Assembly (NCBI GenBank): GCA_964449305.1
Contig: CAYUYM010000183.1
Location: 1 to 6,871, forward strand
Direction: 5' to 3'
DNA length: 6,871 nt
Source of the DNA: CAYUYM01 sp964449305
Lineage (GTDB): Bacteria > Bacteroidota > Ignavibacteria > SZUA-365 > CAYQST01
Of the stretch, positions 6,724 through 6,871 are shown piece by piece. The stretch's first letter is position 1. Every line of letters begins with the position of its first letter. A program made the position numbers and the translations under genes. Below the pieces are notes generated by a model. It searched no databases, was not told where the DNA came from, and worked only from the letters and a program-made list of their open reading frames with translations.

Positions 6724-6871
6724 TGATACGCCGGACCATAGTCCTCGCCAGTCCGGCGCGTCTGTCGAGGAGGAATGATCAACTGATGATCCTTGATGAT
6801 GGAGAGGAACATCATGTCCCATGGGAGGACGTGGGTGTGGTGGTGGTGGAATCCCAGCAGATTCAGATGAC
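6723..6871 (+). CDS. cas1: CRISPR integrase Cas1 (N-terminal part, cut by window end)
   Basis: The first 49 codons are visible. They read MIRRTIVLASPARLSRRNDQ and continue LMILDDGEEHHVPWEDVGVVVVES, which is the beta-strand N-terminal domain of a type II Cas1 (compare the usual MxxRxLxxxxPAxLSxxNxQL opening). Cas1 forms the adaptation complex with Cas2 and integrates new spacers. The catalytic Glu, His and Asp residues lie beyond the window. The ATG shares its A with the cas9 stop codon (TGATG at 6721-6725), so the gene is probably translationally coupled to cas9. GGGGAG at 6715-6720 can serve as a closely spaced ribosome-binding site. cas2 and the array are expected further right. Confidence 0.93.
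   Translation, partial: MIRRTIVLASPARLSRRNDQLMILDDGEEHHVPWEDVGVVVVESQQIQM

Overview
The window holds the start of a type II-C CRISPR-Cas locus (tracrRNA, cas9, start of cas1) preceded by two unrelated genes and two repeat-rich non-coding stretches. The DNA is fairly G+C-rich by eye. The last ~90 residues of Cas9 (FLFSMK..MFVYG, LYRVQN, FRHHLES, ending in a VHVDRLGDI-type tail) and the core of the tracrRNA resemble what I know from Bacteroidota and their relatives. A G+C-rich member of the Bacteroidota/Chlorobi/Ignavibacteria/Kapabacteria side of the tree is my best guess, held with low confidence.

Layout. 1-331: no convincing gene, with a near-perfect inverted repeat at 243-278 in front of fic. 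332-1495 (+): a Fic-family AMP-transferase-like protein with an N-terminal inhibitory motif and a C-terminal winged helix. 1496-2208: no gene, but an imperfect 135-bp inverted-repeat element (1528-1662), three tandem copies of a 37-bp hairpin-forming unit (1957-2067), and a dyad in front of the next gene (2145-2171). 2209-2787 (+): a membrane-anchored protein with a probable bacterial PH-like domain. 2788-3097: no gene, with a small hairpin. 3098-3169 (-): a tracrRNA with its own promoter (3177-3205) and intrinsic terminator (3099-3122). 3211-6723 (+): cas9, 1170 residues. 6723-6871 (+): the first 49 codons of cas1, sharing one base with the cas9 stop codon.

How the parts work together. Cas9 would use the divergently encoded tracrRNA to bind and mature crRNAs from an array that is not in this window and probably lies beyond cas1 and cas2. 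The tracrRNA predicts that the repeat starts with about RTTGTGAATTGCTTC. The tracrRNA promoter overlaps the cas9 ribosome-binding site, and any cas9 transcript starting left of the tracrRNA would carry its full complement, so the two could be coupled. The fic and PH-like genes show no evident link to CRISPR.
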